Origin: JAQBZY01 sp038117205
GTDB lineage: Bacteria; Pseudomonadota; Alphaproteobacteria; Rhodospirillales; Casp-alpha2
DNA: 64,000 nt
Assembly (NCBI GenBank): GCA_038117205.1
Contig: JAYOFL010000009.1
Location: 11,079-75,078, forward strand
Direction of reading: 5' to 3'
Under the pieces are notes generated by a model, which was given only the letters and a program-made list of their open reading frames with translations, searched no databases and was not told where the DNA came from. The first letter of the stretch is position 1. Each line of letters begins with the position of its first letter. This document shows positions 44,106 to 52,564 of the stretch, one piece after another. The position numbers and the translations under genes were made by a program.

Positions 44106-45137
44106 CTAGGCTTGGCCGCGCACCCGCTTGACGGCCCGTTCGACGTTTTCCGGCGGCGTCTCGGGGACGATGCCGTGACCGAGATTGAAGATAAATGGCC
44201 GCGTTTCCGCGATCTTCAAGATGGCGTCGACGGCCTTGTCCATGGCCTCGCCGCCGACCACCAGCAGCCGGTTGTCGAGATTTCCCTGCAGAACGCAGTT
44301 CGCCGGAATTTCCTTGGCCGCCCACTCCAGCGGCACGCCGTGATCGAGCGACACGCCGTCGACACCGGTCTTGCGCACGTATTCCGGGATCATTGCGCCG
44401 GCCTGGCGCGGAAATCCAATGATCGGCACGCCCGGTGCCGCCTTGTGGACGTTCTCGACGATTTTTTTAGTCGGCTCGATGCACCAGGCGCGGAAGGCAT
44501 CCACCGACAGCACGCCGGCCCAGCTATCGAAGAGCTGCAACGTCTCAGTCCCCGCCTCCGCCTGGGCGATCAGATAGGTGGAGGTGGCGTCCACCAGGAT
44601 ATCCATCAGCCGATTGAATTCTTGCGGCGCCCGGTAGGCCCAGTCCCGCGCTTCCTCGCAGTTGGTGCCGCCGCGTCCTTCGACCATGTAGACGGCGACC
44701 GTCCACGGCGCGCCGGCGAAACCGATCAGCGCCGTCTCGGCCGGAATGCCCTTCGACAGCCGCGACACGGTTTCCAGAACCGGCGCCAGATGATCGAGCA
44801 CACCGTCGCTCTTCAGCGTCTTCAGACCGGCAACGTCGCGGATCGGTTCCAACACCGGCCCCTCGCCGGTCTTGAAGGCGACGCTCTGACCCAACGCGTC
44901 CGGGATCACCAGAATGTCGGCGAACAGGATCGCCGCGTCGAAGCCGTAGCGGCGTAGCGGCTGCAGCGTCACCTCGGTCGCCAGATCCGGCGAATAACAG
45001 AATTCCAGAAACGACGACACCTGCGACCGGACCTCTCGGTACTCCGGCAGATAGCGGCCCGCCTGGCGCATCATCCAGACCGGCGGGGGTGTCTCGACAT
45101 TGCCGTCGAATACCCGGAGGAACCGCTTCCGTGTCAT
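44106..45137 (-). CDS. hemE: uroporphyrinogen decarboxylase
   Basis: A 343-residue enzyme that decarboxylates uroporphyrinogen III. Starts KRFLRVFDGNVETPPPVWMMRQAGRYLPEYREVR (the substrate-binding MRQAGRY motif) and carries ILFADILVIPDALGQ and GFAGAPWTVAVYMVEG. Its start borders the predicted origin, exactly as hemE borders Cori in Caulobacter. Confidence 0.97.
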   Translation of the reverse strand: MTRKRFLRVFDGNVETPPPVWMMRQAGRYLPEYREVRSQVSSFLEFCYSPDLATEVTLQPLRRYGFDAAILFADILVIPDALGQSVAFKTGEGPVLEPIRDVAGLKTLKSDGVLDHLAPVLETVSRLSKGIPAETALIGFAGAPWTVAVYMVEGRGGTNCEEARDWAYRAPQEFNRLMDILVDATSTYLIAQAEAGTETLQLFDSWAGVLSVDAFRAWCIEPTKKIVENVHKAAPGVPIIGFPRQAGAMIPEYVRKTGVDGVSLDHGVPLEWAAKEIPANCVLQGNLDNRLLVVGGEAMDKAVDAILKIAETRPFIFNLGHGIVPETPPENVERAVKRVRGQA

Positions 45138-45242
45138 GCCGCGCTTCTTATCCTCTTATATTTATATAGAAAAGAGGTAGTTGTCGTAGGGGGGTGGAAA
45201 GTCGGGGATTATATGTCATCCACAGGTTATCCAGGCCCCCGC

Positions 45243-45258
45243 GTAACCATTCTTTAAC
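45243..45258 (+). promoter_or_regulatory. CtrA-like box in oriC
   Basis: GTAA-N7-TTAAC (spacer CCATTCT) differs by one base from the CtrA consensus TTAA-N7-TTAAC and contains GTAACCAT, close to the half-site TTAACCAT. Confidence 0.5.
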
Positions 45259-45478
45259 GATAACGAACTTCGACGGAGACCGTTTCGGTAAGCGTTTTCA
45301 CGTGAGTCTTCAATACCTAACGATGTTTTATTGAATTCCTCTACAAGCGAGGAAAACCGGCGTTTCGGCGATTATCCCGATATGCTTGATCTTCGTCATG
45401 GCGTTTACACAACTTGATGATGACTGTAAGGAATGGCGTGGCGACGCGGGATGGAACCGCCGAACTCGGCGTCTTCAG

Positions 45479-45487
45479 TTATCCACA
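45479..45487 (+). promoter_or_regulatory. DnaA box, perfect
   Basis: TTATCCACA, the high-affinity DnaA 9-mer, on the plus strand inside the origin region, 41 bases before the DUF299 start. Confidence 0.85.
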
Positions 45488-45527
45488 AAGATATCCCGAG
45501 GGTGATACGGCAGTTATACGGCGGGCG

Positions 45528-46352
45528 ATGCAGAACTTTCATCTCCATCTCGTCTCGGACTCGACCGGTGAAACGGTGACGTTGATCGCGCGCGCGTCGC
45601 TTGTCCAGTTCGACAATATCGACCCGCACGAACACCTTTGGCCGATGGTCCGTTCGATTGATCAGGCGCACGACGTCCTGAAGCAGATCAAGAGCAATCC
45701 CGGTTTCGTCATCTGCACGCTCGTCAACGACGACGTCCGGCACGTCATCGAGGAAGGTTGCCGGCTGATGCAGTTTCCCTGTATTCCGGTGCTCGATCCG
45801 GTCGTCGCCGCGCTCGGCGCCTATCTCGGTGAAAAGGTCCAGGCCCGGCCGGGACGCCAGCACGTCATGGATGCGGAATATTTCGCCCGCATTGAGGCCA
45901 TGCATTACGCCCTCGGCCACGACGACGGCCAATCGACCCGCGATATCCGCGACGCCGACGTCGTCATTCTGGGCGTGTCCCGGACCTCCAAGACGCCGAC
46001 CTGCATCTATCTGGCGAACCGCGGTATCAAGGCGGCGAACATTCCGCTGGTGCCGGGCGCACCGGTGCCGGAAGAACTCCTCACCGCGCAGGGTCCGCTG
46101 ATCGTCGGCCTCACCAACGATCCGAAACGATTGGTGGAAATCCGCCGCCAGCGCCTCCGGTTCCTGGCCCAGGACGACGACACCGACTATGTCGACGAGG
46201 TGGCGGTGAAGCAGGAAGTGGCGGACGCCCGCAAGCTGTTCGCCAAGCACGGCTGGCCGGTGATCAACGTCTCGCGCCGGTCCATCGAGGAAACGGCGGC
46301 GACCATCCTGCAATTGCTGTCGCGCCGCGACGAGGTCCTGCCGAGTGATTGA
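45528..46352 (+). CDS. DUF299 pyruvate phosphate dikinase/PEP synthase regulatory kinase-pyrophosphorylase
   Basis: A 274-residue bifunctional regulator that phosphorylates (with ADP) and dephosphorylates PPDK or PEP synthase. Starts MQNFHLHLVSDSTGETV, the family N-terminus, and has the P-loop ILGVSRTSKTP followed by YLANRGIKAANIPLVPG. The open frame extends upstream into the origin to an ATG at 45414 but that part is unlike the family. It is the counterpart of the gene that starts the Caulobacter genome numbering. Overlaps maf by eight bases. Confidence 0.94.
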   Translation: MQNFHLHLVSDSTGETVTLIARASLVQFDNIDPHEHLWPMVRSIDQAHDVLKQIKSNPGFVICTLVNDDVRHVIEEGCRLMQFPCIPVLDPVVAALGAYLGEKVQARPGRQHVMDAEYFARIEAMHYALGHDDGQSTRDIRDADVVILGVSRTSKTPTCIYLANRGIKAANIPLVPGAPVPEELLTAQGPLIVGLTNDPKRLVEIRRQRLRFLAQDDDTDYVDEVAVKQEVADARKLFAKHGWPVINVSRRSIEETAATILQLLSRRDEVLPSD

Positions 46353-46944
46353 GAAGCTCGTTCTCGCCTCGGCGAGTTCGGTGCGCCGCCGCCTTCTAAG
46401 TGACGCCGGCATCGCCCATGTCGTCGATCCGGCCGACCTCGACGAAGACGCCATCAAGAAAGAAGGACTGGCCAAGGGTCTGACGCCGGCCGATGTCGCC
46501 GGCCGGCTCGCCGCCGAAAAAGCCCTCGCCGTCAGCGCCCGCCATCCCGGGATGACGGTGCTGGGCGCCGACCAGGTTCTGGTCCTCGGCGGCAGGATCT
46601 ACGACAAGCCCCGCGATCTGGCGGCGGCGCGCCTTCATCTGCTGGATTTTAGGGGCCGGCGGCACGATCTGCTCAGCGCCGTCGCCCTGGCCCGGGACGG
46701 ACGTGTGATCTGGTCGCATCTCGAGACGGCGGAAATGCACGTCAGGGCCTTCGACGACGCCTTTCTCGACGATTACCTGGCGCAGGAAGGCGACAGTGTT
46801 CTCTCCTCCGTCGGCTGCTACCGCCTGGAAAGCCGGGGTCTGCAGCTCTTCGAGCGGATCGACGGCGACTATTTCACCGTGCTCGGGCTCCCCATGCTTC
46901 CCCTATTGGCGGCGCTCAGAAATGCGGGCATCCTGCCCCTATGA
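46345..46944 (+). CDS. maf: Maf family nucleotide pyrophosphatase
   Basis: A 199-residue house-cleaning pyrophosphatase. LVLASASSVRRRLLSDAGI is the Maf signature at the N-terminus (usually SPRR; here SVRR), then LGADQVLVLGGRIYDKP with the catalytic Asp, and GCYRLESRGLQLFERIDGDYFTVLGLPMLPLL. Starts with GTG inside the DUF299 end and overlaps aroE by ATGA. Confidence 0.93.
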   Translation: MIEKLVLASASSVRRRLLSDAGIAHVVDPADLDEDAIKKEGLAKGLTPADVAGRLAAEKALAVSARHPGMTVLGADQVLVLGGRIYDKPRDLAAARLHLLDFRGRRHDLLSAVALARDGRVIWSHLETAEMHVRAFDDAFLDDYLAQEGDSVLSSVGCYRLESRGLQLFERIDGDYFTVLGLPMLPLLAALRNAGILPL

Positions 46945-47789
46945 CGTCCCTCAGTGGAAAATCCAGGATCGCCGGTGTCGCCGGCTGGCCGGTGGCGCAT
47001 TCCCTGTCGCCGCGCCTGCACGGCTACTGGCTGGCCGAGCATGGCATCGACGGCGCCTACGTGCCGTTGCCGGTTCGTCCCGAGCGGGCGGCGGAAGCGT
47101 TCAGAGCCCTGCCGGCCCTCGGTTTCGCCGGTTGCAACGTGACGGTGCCGCACAAGGAAACCGCCTTCGCCGTCGCCGAGGCCAAAAGCCCCATGGCGGA
47201 GCGCATCGGCGCCGTCAACACGCTGGTCTGCCGCGAGGACGGGACGCTTCTCGGCGACAACACGGACGGCTACGGCTTCATCGCCAATCTCAGGGCCGGC
47301 GCGCCCGTCTGGCGTCCGGACTGCGGTCCGGCGGTGGTGCTGGGCGCCGGCGGATCGGCACGGGCCATCCTGGCGGCGCTGATTGATGCCGGAACCGATA
47401 CGATCATTCTCTTGAACAGAACCCGGGATCGAGCGGAAAACCTGGCCAAAATCTTCGGGAAACAGGTTCACGTCGATGATTGGGGCGCCCGAAACGCCGC
47501 AATCAAGGGCGCGGCGCTGATCGTAAACACGACGACCCTGGGAATGACCGGGAAAGAAGCGCTTGAAATTGATCTTAGTGCGGCGCCGAACGACGCCACC
47601 GTCACGGATCTCGTTTATTCCCCTTTAGAAACGACTTTGCTCCGGGACGCCCGGGCGCATGGTCTCGCCGCCGTGGACGGCCTCGGCATGCTTCTTCATC
47701 AGGCGGTGCCGGGCTTCGAGGCCTGGTTCGGCGTCCGCCCCGAAGTCACGGACGAGTTGCGCCGGCACGTGCTGGCCGGCCGCCAGTAA
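46941..47789 (+). CDS. aroE: shikimate dehydrogenase
   Basis: A 282-residue NADP-linked enzyme of aromatic amino-acid synthesis. Substrate site: AHSLSPRLHGYWLAEHGI, NVTVPHKE (catalytic Lys) and GDNTDGYGF (Asp). Nucleotide site: VVLGAGGSARAILAAL followed by LLNRTRDRA. Part of the overlapping run DUF299-maf-aroE-coaE-dnaQ beyond the origin. Confidence 0.96.
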   Translation: MTSLSGKSRIAGVAGWPVAHSLSPRLHGYWLAEHGIDGAYVPLPVRPERAAEAFRALPALGFAGCNVTVPHKETAFAVAEAKSPMAERIGAVNTLVCREDGTLLGDNTDGYGFIANLRAGAPVWRPDCGPAVVLGAGGSARAILAALIDAGTDTIILLNRTRDRAENLAKIFGKQVHVDDWGARNAAIKGAALIVNTTTLGMTGKEALEIDLSAAPNDATVTDLVYSPLETTLLRDARAHGLAAVDGLGMLLHQAVPGFEAWFGVRPEVTDELRRHVLAGRQ

Positions 47790-47820
47790 TGACGATCAGG
47801 GCCGATCGGGGGAGCGGCGG

Positions 47821-48480
47821 ATGCTGATCGTCGGCCTGACCGGCTCGATCGCGATGGGAAAGACCGTCGCCGCCGAGAATTTCCGCCGCTTGGGCGTGCC
47901 GGTGCACGATTCGGACGCCGCCGTGCATAAGCTGCTGGGTCCGGGCGGCCGGGCGGTCGGCACGGTCGGCGCGGCGTTTCCGGGCGTCGTCAAGGGCGGC
48001 GCGGTCGACCGTAAGGCGCTCGGCGCCCGCGTTTTCGGCGACGATGCCCAGCTCAGGAAGCTGGAAGCGATCCTGCATCCGATGGTCCGCGCTTCGGAGC
48101 GCGCGTTCCTCGCCCGCGCCAGCCGGGCGCGGGAACGGATCGTCGTCCTCGACGTGCCGCTCCTTTATGAGACCGGTGGCGAGACCCGCTGCGACGCGGT
48201 CTGCGTCGTCAGCGCGCCGGCGCCGACCCAGCGCCGCCGGGCATTGGCCCGGCCCGGCATGACGCCGGAAAAGCTGGACGCCGTGCTGGCCCGCCAGATG
48301 CCAGACGCGGAAAAGCGCAAGCGCGCCGACTTCGTCATCAACAGCGGCCTCGGCCGCGCCAGGGGCTTGCAAGACGTGCGCCGCATCCTCAAAGTGATCG
48401 CACCCTGGGCAGGGACACATTGGCCGCCGCGCCGCATCCGCAAATCCGGTTCGCGTCCGCGCCCGAAGGGGAAATCATGA
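47821..48480 (+). CDS. coaE: dephospho-CoA kinase
   Basis: A 219-residue kinase for the last step of CoA synthesis. P-loop GLTGSIAMGKTVAAE, then VPVHDSDAAVHKLL and VVLDVPLLYETG, all expected. The ATG at 47821 is used; the stop overlaps the dnaQ start (ATGA). The last 25 residues are basic and Arg/Pro/Lys-rich, longer than is usual. Confidence 0.95.
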   Translation: MLIVGLTGSIAMGKTVAAENFRRLGVPVHDSDAAVHKLLGPGGRAVGTVGAAFPGVVKGGAVDRKALGARVFGDDAQLRKLEAILHPMVRASERAFLARASRARERIVVLDVPLLYETGGETRCDAVCVVSAPAPTQRRRALARPGMTPEKLDAVLARQMPDAEKRKRADFVINSGLGRARGLQDVRRILKVIAPWAGTHWPPRRIRKSGSRPRPKGKS

Positions 48481-49172
48481 GGGAAATCGTCCTCGATACC
48501 GAAACAACCGGCCTCGATCCCGCGTCCGGCCACCGGATAGTTGAAATCGGCTGCGTCGAGCTGCTGAACCACGTGCCGACCGGGGAGGTCTACCATCAAT
48601 ACGTCAATCCGGAGCGCGACATGCCGGCGGAAGCCGAGCGGGTTCACGGCCTGACGGAAGCGTTTCTTGCCGGCCATCCGACCTTCGCCGAAATCGCCGA
48701 CCCCTTCGCGGACTTCATCGGCGACGCGACGCTGGTGATCCACAACGCCGCCTTCGACCTCGGCTTCATCAACGCCGAGTTCGCCCGCGTCGGCCGCTCG
48801 GCCATCGGTTCCGATCGCGCCGTCGACACGGTGGCGCTGGCGCGCAAGAAATTCCCCGGCGCGCAGGCCAGCCTCGACGCGCTCTGCCGGCGCTTCGGCA
48901 TCGACCTCTCGGGCCGCGACCTGCACGGGGCGCTTCTCGACTCCCGCCTGCTCGCCGCGGTCTATCTGGAATTGCTGGGCGGCCGGCAGCACGGCCTCGA
49001 CCTGGCGCAGGAAGCGATTGCCCGGCACGTCGCCGACGCGGCGTCGGGCGGGGCGAGCGCGGCGCCGGCCGGCCGGCGCATGCCGCGGCCGCACGAGGCA
49101 ACGGACGCGGAAAAGACCGCGCACGCGGCATTGCTGGCGAAACTCAAGGAACCGATCTGGCTCGCCGACTAA
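48477..49172 (+). CDS. dnaQ: DNA polymerase III epsilon subunit (3'-5' proofreading exonuclease)
   Basis: A 231-residue DEDDh exonuclease. ExoI EIVLDTETTGLDP, ExoII HNAAFDLGFIN, ExoIII with DLHGALLDSRLLAAVYLEL. An Ala/Pro linker and a C-terminal helix (TDAEKTAHAALLAKLKEPIWL) follow, the part that binds the polymerase. Convergent with secB, 19 bases apart. Confidence 0.95.
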   Translation: MREIVLDTETTGLDPASGHRIVEIGCVELLNHVPTGEVYHQYVNPERDMPAEAERVHGLTEAFLAGHPTFAEIADPFADFIGDATLVIHNAAFDLGFINAEFARVGRSAIGSDRAVDTVALARKKFPGAQASLDALCRRFGIDLSGRDLHGALLDSRLLAAVYLELLGGRQHGLDLAQEAIARHVADAASGGASAAPAGRRMPRPHEATDAEKTAHAALLAKLKEPIWLAD

Positions 49173-49191
49173 GTCCGGACGCCAGAAGAAA

Positions 49192-49668
49192 TCAGGCGTC
49201 GGCGGCGCCGGCCTGCTGCTGCAGCTGCGCCTGATACATCTGCACGAAATCGACTGGGCCCAGCATCAGCGGCGGGAAGCCGCCGTCGCGGGACACGTCG
49301 GCGAGGATGTTGCGGGCGAACGGGAACAGCAGCCGCGGACATTCGATCAACAGGATCGCCTGACGGTGCTCGTTCGGCACGTTGAGGGTAAACAGCCCGG
49401 CATACAGCAGTTCGAGGATGAACGCCGTTTCCGTGCCGGCCTCGCAGGTGGCGGTGATGGCGAGCTCGACCTCGAACATGGTGCCGTCGATGGGATTGGC
49501 GCGGACGTCGATGTTGACGTTGATGTTCGGCTGATTTTCCTGCATGCGCGCGAAGATCATCGGCGCACCCGGCACCTCGAAGGAGAGGTCCTTCACGTAC
49601 TGCGCGTTGATGACGATCGGCGGACCGTCCTGCTGCGGCGCGGTGTCGTCGGTCTGTTCTTCGGCCAT
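49192..49668 (-). CDS. secB: protein-export chaperone SecB
   Basis: A 158-residue tetrameric chaperone that keeps preproteins unfolded for SecA. Starts MAEEQTDDTAPQQDGPPI; then INAQYVKDLSFEVPGAP and GGFPPLMLGPVDFVQMYQAQL, the conserved ends of the family. The ATG at 49668 has GGAGAG upstream. Its place after dnaQ matches Caulobacter. Confidence 0.96.
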   Translation of the reverse strand: MAEEQTDDTAPQQDGPPIVINAQYVKDLSFEVPGAPMIFARMQENQPNINVNIDVRANPIDGTMFEVELAITATCEAGTETAFILELLYAGLFTLNVPNEHRQAILLIECPRLLFPFARNILADVSRDGGFPPLMLGPVDFVQMYQAQLQQQAGAADA

Positions 49669-49746
49669 TGGACTCTCCTCGGGAAATTGCCGGCACTGCC
49701 TAACACGTCTCACGGGCAACGACAACCGCGCCCATGATCCGGTTCG

Positions 49747-50313
49747 TCAGGGGTCGCGGCGCTCCGGCGGCAAGCACCCTGGCGGCGATTCCGCGCCGCC
49801 GTCGCCGCCGCTTTGTGCCGGCGTTATGTCCTGGAACTCGCCATCGATGACAGGTCCGCCACCCGGCCTGTCCCCCGGCCCACCGCCCGTTCTCCCGCCG
49901 GGGCCGCCGGGTGGCGGATCGAAGCCTGGCGGCGCGCCCCGCACGTGCACCTCCGCTCCGGCAAGGAAACGCCGGGCGACTTCCGCGGCCAGCGCGCTCC
50001 TGAGCGGCGGCACCATTAGTAGAAAGCCGACGGCGTCGGTGACGAACCCCGGCGTCAGCAACAGGGCGCCGGCGAGCACCAGACAGATGCCGTCGAAAAA
50101 TTCGCGGATCGGCAGGCGGTTCGCCTCCATGTTCTCGCGGATCCTGAACAGCACCGATAGGCCTTGCTGGCGCAGCAGCGCGGTGCCGATGACCGCCGTC
50201 AGAATAACGGTGCCGATGGTCGGCCAGAGACCGATGCGCCCGCCGACCTCGATGAAGACGGCGATTTCCAGCAACGGCACGGCGATGAACGCGATCAGGA
50301 TGAGAAAAGGCAT
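49747..50313 (-). CDS. FxsA family membrane protein
   Basis: A 188-residue inner-membrane protein with the FxsA pattern: LILIAFIAVPLLEIAVFIEVGGRIGLWPTIGTVILTAVIGTALLRQQGL, and LVLAGALLLTPGFVTDAVGFLLMVPPLR. After about residue 125 it turns into a Gly/Pro-rich disordered tail. Loss of FxsA in E. coli relates to phage F exclusion, but the general role is unknown. Divergent from the Tim44-like gene. Confidence 0.9.
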   Translation of the reverse strand: MPFLILIAFIAVPLLEIAVFIEVGGRIGLWPTIGTVILTAVIGTALLRQQGLSVLFRIRENMEANRLPIREFFDGICLVLAGALLLTPGFVTDAVGFLLMVPPLRSALAAEVARRFLAGAEVHVRGAPPGFDPPPGGPGGRTGGGPGDRPGGGPVIDGEFQDITPAQSGGDGGAESPPGCLPPERRDP

Positions 50314-50536
50314 CGGGCCTCGCCTTGTTCCTAGGGCCGGACACGCTTATTTAAAGGGTGTCGGACGGTTCGGCCATGCAGACCCGCTGCGTGGCCCGCC
50401 GCTCGGCGCCGGCCTGTTCGCTGGACGAAACGGCCGGCACTCGGTAGCCTGCCGGAACGCGTCACCCGAATTTCGTCGGCGGGCAACCAGCATCTATTTA
50501 ACAGTCAGGGGCACGGCCCGCCGGGTCAAGCAACAG

Positions 50537-51247
50537 ATGGGCGACGGTTTCCAAATTTTCGATATCATTCTCCTGGCGATGATCGCCGGTTTCCTCATCC
50601 TGCGCCTGCGCCGTGTGCTCGGTCGCCGCGACGGTCACGAGGGCGGCTATCCCGACCCGTTCCGCCAGAAGCCGGAAACGCCGGTTGAAAACAAGGCGCC
50701 GAAGTCGGACGACAATGTCGTCCGCCTGCCCGACCGCTCCGGCGACGACTTGGCGGATGGCGACGTCGACGCGGCGCCGATCGGCGACGGCGATTCCACG
50801 GCGGCGATCCTGACCCGCATCAAGATCGCCGATCCGAGCTTCGATCCGGATTCCTTCGTCGCCGGCGCCAGGGTCGCCTTCGAGATGATCCTGAACGCGT
50901 TCACGTACGGCGACCGCAAGACGCTCAAGAACCTCCTGAGCCCCGACGTCTACGGCAACTTCGAGGAAGCGATCTCGGACCGTGAACGATCGGGCGAGTT
51001 GCTCGAGGACACGCTGGTCGGCATCCGCAGCGCCGCCATCGTCGACGCCGGCCTGGACGGCCGCGTCGCCACCGTCACCGTCAAGTTCGTCTCCGAACAG
51101 GTGAACGTGCTGCGCGACGGCGACGGCAGCGTCATCGACGGCGATCCGAACAAGGTCATCGACGTGACGGACTTCTGGACCTTCTCGCGCGACACCCGCT
51201 CGTCCGATCCGAACTGGACCCTCGTTGCCACGGAAAGCAACAACTGA
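50537..51247 (+). CDS. Tim44-like domain protein (TimA type)
   Basis: A 236-residue protein with one N-terminal membrane helix (FQIFDIILLAMIAGFLILRLRRVLG), an acidic low-complexity linker (to about residue 90), and a Tim44 domain (FDPDSFVAGARVAFEMILNAFTYGDRKTLKNLLSPDVYGNFEEAI). Alphaproteobacterial relatives of mitochondrial Tim44 are membrane-linked and of unproven role. It sits between secB/fxsA and mltA, a constant location in the group. The ATG at 50537 gives the natural start. Confidence 0.88.
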   Translation: MGDGFQIFDIILLAMIAGFLILRLRRVLGRRDGHEGGYPDPFRQKPETPVENKAPKSDDNVVRLPDRSGDDLADGDVDAAPIGDGDSTAAILTRIKIADPSFDPDSFVAGARVAFEMILNAFTYGDRKTLKNLLSPDVYGNFEEAISDRERSGELLEDTLVGIRSAAIVDAGLDGRVATVTVKFVSEQVNVLRDGDGSVIDGDPNKVIDVTDFWTFSRDTRSSDPNWTLVATESNN

Positions 51248-51254
51248 CGGCCCG

Positions 51255-52475
51255 GTGACGGGCCTGCTCGGGCGCGCCCTTCGCTGGGCGCTGGTGCCGG
51301 GGCTGGTGTTTCTTGCCGCCTGCGAACTGCTGCCGCCGGTGGCCGGGCCGGCCAAGCAGGCGCCGGCCGAGGCCGGGCGCCTCAATCTCACGCAGATCCG
51401 CTTCCAGGACCTGCCCGGATGGGCCGGCGAAGACCACGCCGAGGCGCTGCCGTCGTTCCTGCGCTCCTGCGCCGTTTTCGACAAGATGGGTGCCAAGACC
51501 CCACTCGGCGACATCGACCGCTTCGGCGTCTACGGCGATTGGCAGGAGGTCTGCAAGGACGCCCGGCTGATCCGCCCCGGCAACAAGGTCGAGGCCAAGT
51601 ATTTCTGGGAATCCCGCTTCATCCCCTATTCCGCTCATAACGGCTCCGAGCCGAACGGCCTGTTTACCGGCTATTTCGAGCCCGAGCTGGAGGGCCGATG
51701 GGCCGCCGACGCCAAGTACCGCTATCCGATCATGTCCCGCCCGGGCGATCTCATCGCCGTCGACCTCGGCAAGCACCGGGACGAATGGAAGGGCGAGCAC
51801 CTCGCCGGGCGCATCGTCGACAATAACCTGCTGCCGTATTTCTCCCGCGGCGATATCGAGCGGGGCGCGCTGGCCGGCCGGGGCCTCGAGATTCTCTGGG
51901 TGTCGGACCAGATCGGTTTGTTCTTCCTGCATGTGCAGGGTTCCGGCCGGGTCCGGCTGCAGGACGGCAGCACGGTCCGCGTCGGTTACGCCGGGCGCAA
52001 CGGCCGGCGCTACACCGCCATCGGACGCGAGCTGGTGGCGCGGGGCGTCATGAAGCTGGAAGACGTGACGGCGCCTGCCATCGCCGATTGGCTACGCGCC
52101 AATCCGGTGCAGGGACAGGTGGTCATGGAGAAGAACCAGTCCTACGTCTTCTTTCGCGTCGTCGAGGGCGACGGGCCGCTCGGCGCCCTCGGCATTCCGT
52201 TGACGCCCGGCCGCAGCCTCGCCGTCGACCGCGCCTTCGTGCCGCTCGGAATTCCGATCTGGCTGGTGGCGGCCGACCCGCTCGACAAGAAAAAGGACTA
52301 CCGCCACATCATGATGGCGCACGACACCGGCAGCGCCATCAAGGGACCGGTCCGGGGCGACGTGTTCTGGGGTCACGGCGAAGAAGCAGGGCGGCGCGCC
52401 GGCGTCATGAAGTCGACCGGCCGCTATTACTTCCTGCTGCCGCGGACGGCGGCACCGGCGCCGATCCCGAACTGA
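51255..52475 (+). CDS. mltA: membrane-bound lytic murein transglycosylase A
   Basis: A 406-residue lipoprotein enzyme that cleaves peptidoglycan glycan strands to 1,6-anhydro ends. Signal with lipobox LAAC (Cys about 23). The MltA double-psi barrel shows NGLFTGYFEPELEG, LFFLHVQGSGRVRLQDGS and the 3D domain with catalytic Asp region HDTGSAIKGPVRGDVFWGHGEEA. I prefer the GTG at 51255, just after the Tim44-like stop, over an in-frame start at 51225 that would overlap it. Confidence 0.93.
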   Translation: MTGLLGRALRWALVPGLVFLAACELLPPVAGPAKQAPAEAGRLNLTQIRFQDLPGWAGEDHAEALPSFLRSCAVFDKMGAKTPLGDIDRFGVYGDWQEVCKDARLIRPGNKVEAKYFWESRFIPYSAHNGSEPNGLFTGYFEPELEGRWAADAKYRYPIMSRPGDLIAVDLGKHRDEWKGEHLAGRIVDNNLLPYFSRGDIERGALAGRGLEILWVSDQIGLFFLHVQGSGRVRLQDGSTVRVGYAGRNGRRYTAIGRELVARGVMKLEDVTAPAIADWLRANPVQGQVVMEKNQSYVFFRVVEGDGPLGALGIPLTPGRSLAVDRAFVPLGIPIWLVAADPLDKKKDYRHIMMAHDTGSAIKGPVRGDVFWGHGEEAGRRAGVMKSTGRYYFLLPRTAAPAPIPN

Positions 52476-52564
52476 CACCACCCCTACAGGCAAGGTATTA
52501 ACGATACGCCGATATCGGCGCGCAGGCGCTTGTCATCCTTGCCGAGCCGGACCATTCTCAGGCC

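Larger units (their letters stand above)
45138..45527. other. predicted chromosomal replication origin (oriC)
   Basis: A 390-base gene-free gap between the divergent hemE and DUF299 genes, the same gene pair that flanks Cori in Caulobacter. It holds one perfect DnaA box (TTATCCACA, 45479-45487), weaker boxes TCATCCACA (45216-45224), TTATCCAGG (45227-45235) and TTATCCCGA (45372-45380), a CtrA-like site (45243-45258), an AT-rich patch (45146-45175) suitable for unwinding, and an inverted repeat TTCAATA/TATTGAA (45309-45335). It is markedly AT-richer than its surroundings. No gene seen in it. Confidence 0.85.

Noticed and set aside
45292..45306. Possible fourth parS inside the origin (TTTTCACGTGAG)
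   Set aside because: Only the CACGTG core and a few flanking bases agree; about five of 16 positions differ, unlike the three good sites.
45414..45527. Longer DUF299 protein starting at 45414
   Set aside because: The extra 38 residues are unlike the family, which begins at MQNFHLHLVSDS, and would place coding sequence over the best DnaA box.
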